A DNA stretch of 64,000 nt from Climacium dendroides (taxonomy: Eukaryota; Streptophyta; Bryopsida; Hypnales; Climaciaceae), in the NCBI GenBank assembly GCA_950106755.1, contig OX467083.1:16921029-16985028 (forward strand), given 5' to 3'. The notes beneath the pieces are model-generated. The model did not search any database. It worked only from the letters and a program-made list of their open reading frames with translations, and had not been told where the DNA came from. Both the position numbers and the translations under genes were made by a program. This document shows, piece by piece, positions 58,201-64,000 of this stretch (position 1 is the first letter of the stretch; the number at the start of each line of letters is the position of its first letter).

Positions 58201-59576
58201 TAGCATCCAGCACCATATCAATGGTGGTCAAGGTTCGCAACTTCTCTGAATACGCATCAGATACTAGTGGACTACTCACATGAACGATACACCCAATTTC
58301 TACTTTCAGATCAGATTATGTGGTCGGCTCCACACAAACGTGTTCGATGGTAAATCAAAATTAAATGAAATTGAAACCAAATTCGCCAATGACCTTTCAT
58401 CGTAATGACTGCTATAAGAAACACTCTGACTGACGTACCGCAGATGAGCAGTCTAAGAAAAATTCCTGTGAATCGATAATTGAGAGTGAGTATCACATAT
58501 AGAGACACTGTCTTTTTGCATCTGGACGATCTGACATGAAGTTATGTTTGTTTTTCTTTTAAGCTATACGCTTAAAGGAAACGTGAACAGAAATAGTAGA
58601 TCGTCATGATCCAGATAAAATCTACAGGAAATAGGCAGCAATAGGAAACAAAATTGAACATCAACTTCATCATGCATGACAATGTCAGGCTGACGCCGCT
58701 TCAGTAGGAAGAGCACATGATACTTTGCTTAATTGTGGCAGGAAGCTGTCACTAAACAGGAGCTAGATCACATGAGCAACTTTCAATACGGATAATCAAA
58801 AGTGCACCAACATGCACTCAACTATCTAAGATACATATTACTATCATTAAAACGATCACTTAAGCTACGTGCAGAATTATATCAAGTGTGATGTATGATG
58901 TCCAGCATATGATAACTCTCATATCACAGTCCACCCTCATTCAACCTGGGACACTTGATCCTCGACATAAGAAAAATACCAAACATATATCCATAACACG
59001 ATGCAATTGCATGCGTGTTTTGGATATATGTTTGGTATTTTTCTTCCACCTAAATTGACGGTTAATTCCCAGAGAAACCTACAAGATACTACAACCTGAT
59101 AAAATACAATCTAGCGTTACTGTAGAATTATTGAATGGGAAATCCAAACGACTCCAATTGTCAAAATGACTCTAAATTCTCCGTTCTTGGACACCAAAAC
59201 TAAGCAGAAATTCAGAAAAACAAATTGATGCTAAACGTGCATCGCATACAAAGATAAGTACATGTTGCACAGACAAATAAAATTCACAGCGTCATAGCGA
59301 AACGTCACAATAGTTCTTAAATGGAGACTAACTGAAATATTGACAATAATATTGGTGTAATCGACAAAGACTATAGAATTCGACAAACACCTGCGTCACC
59401 GCAATAGCGTCTTCGTCATCCAAACCAATAGCTTGAGCATTCGCCTGAGGAACGATGTTGACGTCATCAGCTTCCTCATCTCCCAACACTTCAGACTCGA
59501 GAAATTCGCAAAGAGAGGCGTCGTCTTCATATTCCCCGTCACTGTCATCGCCGTCGCTATCCGTGTAGGAAGCCAT
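55220..59576 (-). CDS. SKIP31: F-box protein SKIP31
   Basis: Substrate-recognition subunit of an SCF (SKP1-cullin-F-box) ubiquitin ligase. Nine exons: 59576-59391, 57913-57809, 57621-57548, 57175-57091, 56792-56682, 56288-56114, 55940-55819, 55681-55624, 55443-55220; 379 residues if the last exon is read through. The acidic N-terminus (MASYTDSDGDDSDGEYEDDA) resembles the homologue's start. The F-box spans exons 2-3: GRVPPELFQNILRFLSSED, then NVCRFLRRAASDESLWRKL. Next come YCLRWGPP, MQAAKRSQAPLKSQ, and a Cys-rich block, HSCSGRTCSYYQIGDVFLCE, with CDDTC, LLVCTVSGRCFDRWLSPAEE and GSGRLGRAYLLGYNC. Exon 8 has two usable acceptors six bases apart (55681 or 55687). After DELDEALR-type homology ends, the frame runs on for about 47 hydrophobic residues; a strong internal donor (CTGAG/GTATGA at 55383) suggests an alternative end. 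Intron 1 is 1.5 kb. It is divergent from MUS81. Confidence 0.88.
58969..59045. repeat. Near-perfect 77-bp palindrome in SKIP31 intron 1
   Basis: Arms 58969-59000 and 59014-59045 match at 31 of 32 positions (AAGAAAAATACCAAACATAT on the left). The centre ATGCAATTGCAT is itself a palindrome, so almost the entire element is self-complementary. Confidence 0.85.
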
Positions 59577-60374
59577 ACGCGCCGCCGTTCAAGAAGCACG
59601 CCAAAAACAAGGGCCAAAGAACAAAAAGCTGGGGTTTCTTCAACAGGTTTTCGCCATAGCCAGACGCAAGAGCCAGAGCTTCCCAGAGCTCCAAACCCCA
59701 GATCTCTGGCGAGATCCTGTCATACCCGGAAGGGCATGATCAGGATCGATGAAAACCGGATTTCCGGTGCCCGGGCAACGATGGGGCGGTTATACCGGTA
59801 TGTCCCTCGGTTACGGTCGGTCCGAGGTTGAGACCATCAGTACGGATAAGCTTCGTTGTGAAGCTCCAAATGAATGAATGGATGGATGAATGAATGAATG
59901 TAAAATTTGATGGATGAAAAATGTAGAGCCTTCGTCTCCCGCCCCTCGGACCCTCCCCGCCTTCGCACTTTTGATTGAAGGAATTTGCAAACGTCGGACA
60001 TGGCGACGGAGCGGTTGTTCCGAATTGCGCAAGTATTGCAATCGCCACAAGCAGTATTGAGGTTCGGGTTCCAAATATTTCCTGTCTCGTTTTGAAGAAA
60101 TCGCTGCGGAAAGTTTTCATTGCTCCATTCGTCTAGGTTTGAAGGAGCGCTGCAAACTATCGAAGTGCATTACTGGCCGTCTTCGGGGAAGGAGATGGTC
60201 TTCTGCTTGTGCTCAAAATGCTGAGTGTATCGATGGCAATCTGCGTGTCTTTGCCTCCAACTGTATGATAAGTAAATCCCAGGATCCTCTTCTCTTCTCT
60301 TGCTGTACTGAAATTTGCCGAGGGGATGCCGTAGACTTCTTAAGGGAGGCTCCTGGTGTTCTGTCTCCCACAAT
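59577..60374. promoter_or_regulatory. Bidirectional promoter region between SKIP31 and MUS81
   Basis: The two start codons are 798 bp apart on opposite strands, so promoters must share this interval. It includes a (GAAT)-type microsatellite at about 59868-59902 (GAATGAATGGATGGATGAAT) and, on the MUS81 side, the duplicated module 59970-60300. Confidence 0.6.
59970..60300 (+). promoter_or_regulatory. Duplicated promoter/leader module, MUS81 copy
   Basis: Second copy of the module found upstream of BMS1 (25639-25975, opposite strand). Roughly nine in ten bases match by eye. It contains an upstream frame at 60000-60095 (31 codons, MATERLFRIAQVLQSPQA and so on). It ends with CTGTATGATAA/GTAAATC, a shared possible intron donor followed by AGGATCCTCTTCTCTTCTCT. 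The MUS81 start codon is 75 bp beyond the right end. Confidence 0.75.
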
Positions 60375-63300
60375 ATGGAGACCAGAACCGTGCTCTGTCC
60401 TGCGAATGTAGCCCTTGCGGCTTTCTTGCTTGAAAAGCGCGAGGAGTGGTTTGCGAAGAATTACAGTGACGGACTCGATGCTACCTTTATTGGAGCGCAT
60501 AAAGGTGTCTGCGAATCCACTGTGCCGCTGCATAGTTTGCGCGCCGTGAGCAAAGTGAAGTAAGTGACCTTGACAGTGTAGAGATTAAGTATGGAATCTA
60601 GCCACGTTCTGTTTTTTCGAGAACATTTAATACTCCGTATGAGATTGGACTATATATATGGGTTTAAACACCTGAGATTGTGTGTGGTATGATGATCAAT
60701 GTCGCATGCGTTCTGAGATTTATATTTCTTATTGATTTCTTTCGTACATTGTTTGATATTTTAGTGTACGGTGGTTGTAGAGGAATTGGAAGCTGGCTGT
60801 TAAAGATTCTTGCAGAGTTTTATAAGGCAGACGAGGATGAAGAGGAGGGAGAGGACGGGGAGCAATCTGGTGGATCTCAAAGAGGTGATACTGGATGACA
60901 CAATTTGTTGTAATTGAGGTCTGAGGGAAGGGATTTCCGATGTCCTCAACCATATCTGGTTTACATATCTATTTTGCAGCAAAGAAGACTCAACGGAGAT
61001 ACCTGCCCAAAAAGAACTCGGCTCCCTATGCCATCTTAATCACCTTGTTCAGGTACACGTCTCTGATCCTTGACAGCTCATAGGATCATGGTGTGAGATA
61101 GTCAGTGACAACATACCAATAGTGTTGCTGTAGTATACCTGCAGGGCGTACAGGGAAGGTAAAGAGTTCATGATGCGGCAGGAGCTCATTGATGCAGCTG
61201 AATCAAGCGGCCTGTCTACTATGCCTATTGAGTACGTACTTATTCACTTCTGCGCTCTTTAGTCCATCTTTGGTCGCGGTCTTGCAGTTTGTCAAGTTTG
61301 TGATTGGAAGTGTCAATGAGAATCTCCTGTGTTTAGTGTCATCCTGATCATTTGTGAATAGGCCGAACAAGGGGGTGGTACCCCCGAGGTATGGAGCTGG
61401 ACCTCAGTATTCATACTCTGGGTGGAGCTCCATGAAGACTCTGATAAACAAGGGTTTGGTGGTGAAGAAGAGCAATCCGGCTAAGTGAGTGACATTTCAA
61501 TTTTTTTGATAGACTTCTTTTGCTCTGTATTCCTGATTAGCATCAGATGAACGTGAAAGAGTGACTTTGCTTCAACTACTACTAGCTGAAACGATAAGTT
61601 CCCTTTTATGGGATATCTTGGTGTAATGTAGGTACATGCTCACGGAGGAGGGTCAAAAGACAGCAGAGGAGTGCCAAGGTAGAGCAGGGTTGGGGCCGAC
61701 TGATTACACCCTGCCTCCCCAAGAAAATGAAGTTCCTCCAGTTAGGGCTACTACCGCTCGGGCCCGCCCTACAAAGTCCAAATCGAGCCAGAAGGCAACC
61801 ACTCTAGATGTCAATAAGGTTAGTTCAAAGCCAGGCAGCTCTTAGGAGTCTTGGTTTTCATCCTTGCTCAAGTGCGCCAGCTAGGCTTGTTGGAGCCATT
61901 TTTTATTTTTTTTAAAGTTCTGTCGATGATCCATGACTTTCATTTTCCAGTTTTTGGTCTCGATCGTATGACAATCTGAATAATTTTTGTGGGCTGGTTT
62001 TGGACGGTTCAGCTGAAGGCAATGGGATACACAGAAGAAAGTATTCAAGCAGCCGTCAAAGAGGCAACAGCTACAAGTGGTCTACTGGAAAGTGATATTT
62101 GGGGCTTTGTGTTGGGGATCCTTTCTAGGGGAGGAAGTGCCAATGTAGGAGCGAAAGAGAATGCTCCAGCATCGAATGTGCCTGTCTCGCTACCTGCGAC
62201 CTTATCTAGGGGAGGTGCCAATGCAGGAGCAAAAGAGAAAGCTCCAGCGTCCTATGTGCCCGTCTCACAACCTGCCATACAAACCGCTGTGGACAAAGGT
62301 AAGAAAACATGGTCTTCATTTCTAACGTTTTTATAGTTTCTCCTTCCCAAGCAGGATATATATTTCACACCCCTACTTTCACTGAATTTTTTGCCAGGGG
62401 CTGGACCGACAAACGGCTCTTGGTACCACTCAGCTCCAGTGGCGACTGTGGAGGCAAATGTGCCTTCTACAAGCACAGGTAATAAATAAGCATGCTCCAT
62501 GTATTCCTGAATGTATTTCACATACTGCTGTCCAGTTTTATTGGAGAGCAATCCACAGAACTAATTCCCTGTATGTAATTACTGTACAGCGCGTCCGTTA
62601 AATCATGTAAATGTCAGGTCCCCGGGCACTGAGGCAAACCTGGCCGGAGGCAATGAGTTAGCTGTACCTCCTCTAGACGTGGGTCAATCTTTTGGACAGA
62701 TTTACGAGGTGTTTCTTGTTCTAGATTCAAGGGAGCAATTTCGCCGGGATGCAAGAGGGTAAGTTCCGATCCCTTGATGCTGAATTACAGTGTTCGCCAT
62801 GAAATTTTAGTATCTGGATAGGTTTGGTGTCTTCAGGAAGGTAAGTTTGTTCCTCTGATTTCTACGGTTTCATGTAGGACATCCTGGTCCAGATTGAGGA
62901 ATTTAGACTCTTATGATCTTTGATTCTATCATCTATTTACAAGTGCTGTTTGTTTGAGTCCAGAGGCGCTGCACTACAGAAGTTTGCTGATCGTATAGGC
63001 GTGCAATTCAAGGTTCAAGTGGAGGTGGGAAATTAAATTTACGCATCCTATTCCTATGTGGACATCATCCTATTCGGTTAGGCTGTACTGAACTGCAACT
63101 CGATGTTTTACACTCAGCTTATTAACTCCAATCGATTCTTGTTTCTTTGCAGACAAGGCAGTTGCCCGTTGGAGATGCACTTTGGATTGCAAGACATAAG
63201 GTCTTAAGATTTGAGTATGTGCTAGATTTTATTGTAGAGAGGAAGCGAGTAGATGACCTGTGGTCATCCATCAAGGACAATCGATACAAGCAACAGAAAC

Positions 63301-64000
63301 TAAGGCTTCAGGTTGATATGTCTTCGTACTTTACGTCGTCTTTGCAGCAGTACAGTATGTCTTCATATTGCCTCATGTCACTAAAATCTGGTCTTGCTGT
63401 ATACATGCATATTTCCCCGGACTTCTGTAATCGGTAGTTACTAAGATGCGTTATCGTTTCTTTAGCTTACAGTCTTCTAATACTGGAACCTACTATGCAG
63501 AGATGCGGAGTGAAAAGGCTTGTATACTTGATTGAAGGAGACCCGAATCTAACTGATGCTGCAGAATCTCTGAAGACAGCGTAAGAATGTTCTTACCTGG
63601 ACCCTTCCAGTTTATGGGCGGAAACCTTTCGTGCTTACATTTGGTGAACAGTAGCTCACAAATGGCTCAAGCTAGTATTTGTAAGGTCATTTTAGAACAT
63701 TTTATCTGAGATGAATAACTGCGTGAATCTCTCTTATTTTACCCGTGTAATTGATCGACAGGCCACTCTCAGCAGTAATTCTCATGCAAAATGATTACTT
63801 ACAGCTGTTTAGGCAGGGAGCGTGTCCTTCCACTTCCATGGCTTTGGAAGTCTGAAGAGACCCTCCACTTTTTAATATGGGCCCAGTGTTAAGAGCTGTC
63901 ATTGACCTTTAGTTTCCAGGTCATCTACGATAACTTATAAATTTCACGTTTTGTTATCTGTTCAGGGCATTCACAACCGAGATTTTAGAAGGATTTGATG
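60375..64000 (+). CDS. MUS81: Crossover junction endonuclease MUS81 (incomplete at window edge)
   Basis: Structure-specific nuclease that, with EME1, cuts branched recombination and replication intermediates. Thirteen exons seen: 60375-60559, 60781-60884, 60980-61052, 61145-61231, 61362-61484, 61632-61818, 62013-62298, 62398-62478, 62590-62758, 62964-63024, 63153-63311, 63501-63580 and 63966 to the window end, which cuts the gene inside the nuclease domain region. The N-terminal helix-hairpin-helix (VSKVKGIGSWLLKIL) is followed by RYLPKKNSAPYAILITLFR, the winged-helix part (SGWSSMKTLINKGLV, KYMLTEEGQ) and the UBA-like LKAMGYTEESIQAAVKEA. The ERCC4 nuclease core has FLVLDSREQF, VGDALWIARH and the catalytic FIVERKRVDDL (ERKxxD). 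The next exons give KRLVYLIEG and FTTEILEGFD. Exon 2 uses the TGTAG/A acceptor at 60781, which alone gives the conserved VKGIGSW. Exon 7 encodes a near-duplicated block of about 26 residues (LSRGG...GAKE-x-APAS). Confidence 0.92.

Overview
This is nuclear DNA from a green land plant. The genes are split by many short GT-AG introns. Several proteins start with plastid transit peptides, two of them with a twin-arginine thylakoid-lumen type second signal. The gene set includes plant-specific families such as the F-box protein SKIP31 and the photosystem I assembly factor PSA2. Long AT-rich gene-free stretches carry small inverted-repeat elements and tandem repeats. The species cannot be fixed from the sequence; a non-seed plant (moss or lycophyte type) is a guess from general appearance only.

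Layout, left to right. (1) An ABRAXAS/FAM175-like BRISC subunit gene on the minus strand (1347-2631, with leader to about 3880). (2) An AT-rich gap with foldback elements and a TTAA-ended element (3.9-8.5 kb). (3) A piece of a Clot-type thioredoxin-like gene that lacks the catalytic half (8569-8880), convergent with a two-exon predicted thylakoid-lumen methyltransferase (8930-10600, minus). (4) A 6.5 kb AT-rich gap with two more TTAA-ended elements. (5) BMS1, the ribosome-biogenesis GTPase, in 16 exons on the minus strand (17126-24886), with a telo-box leader. (6) A 6 kb repeat-rich gap. (7) PurN/GART (GAR formyltransferase, plastid; 31885-34044, plus). (8) PSA2 (35115-36572, minus). (9) A 5.5 kb AT-rich gap with a CACTA-type MITE and a 100-bp tandem repeat. 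(10) A COX7a-like small subunit gene (42086-42292, minus). (11) Another AT-rich gap. (12) PIG-S of the GPI transamidase in 13 exons (45913-51714, plus). (13) A repeat-rich gap. (14) SKIP31 in nine exons (55220-59576, minus), divergent from (15) MUS81 (60375 to the right edge, plus; incomplete).

The genes are mostly unrelated housekeeping functions: DNA repair (ABRAXAS, MUS81), ribosome assembly (BMS1), purine synthesis (PurN), GPI anchoring (PIG-S), ubiquitination (SKIP31), respiration (COX7a) and thylakoid functions (PSA2, methyltransferase). I assembled exon boundaries by hand from splice signals, reading-frame continuity and family similarity; reading phase is continuous across every junction given.

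The most notable structure is a stretch of about 330 bp that lies upstream of BMS1 and again, in the same orientation relative to the gene, upstream of MUS81: a duplicated promoter/5'-leader module shared by two unrelated genes 35 kb apart. The second is a family of small elements that begin and end in TTAA with short inverted ends, present in at least four copies.
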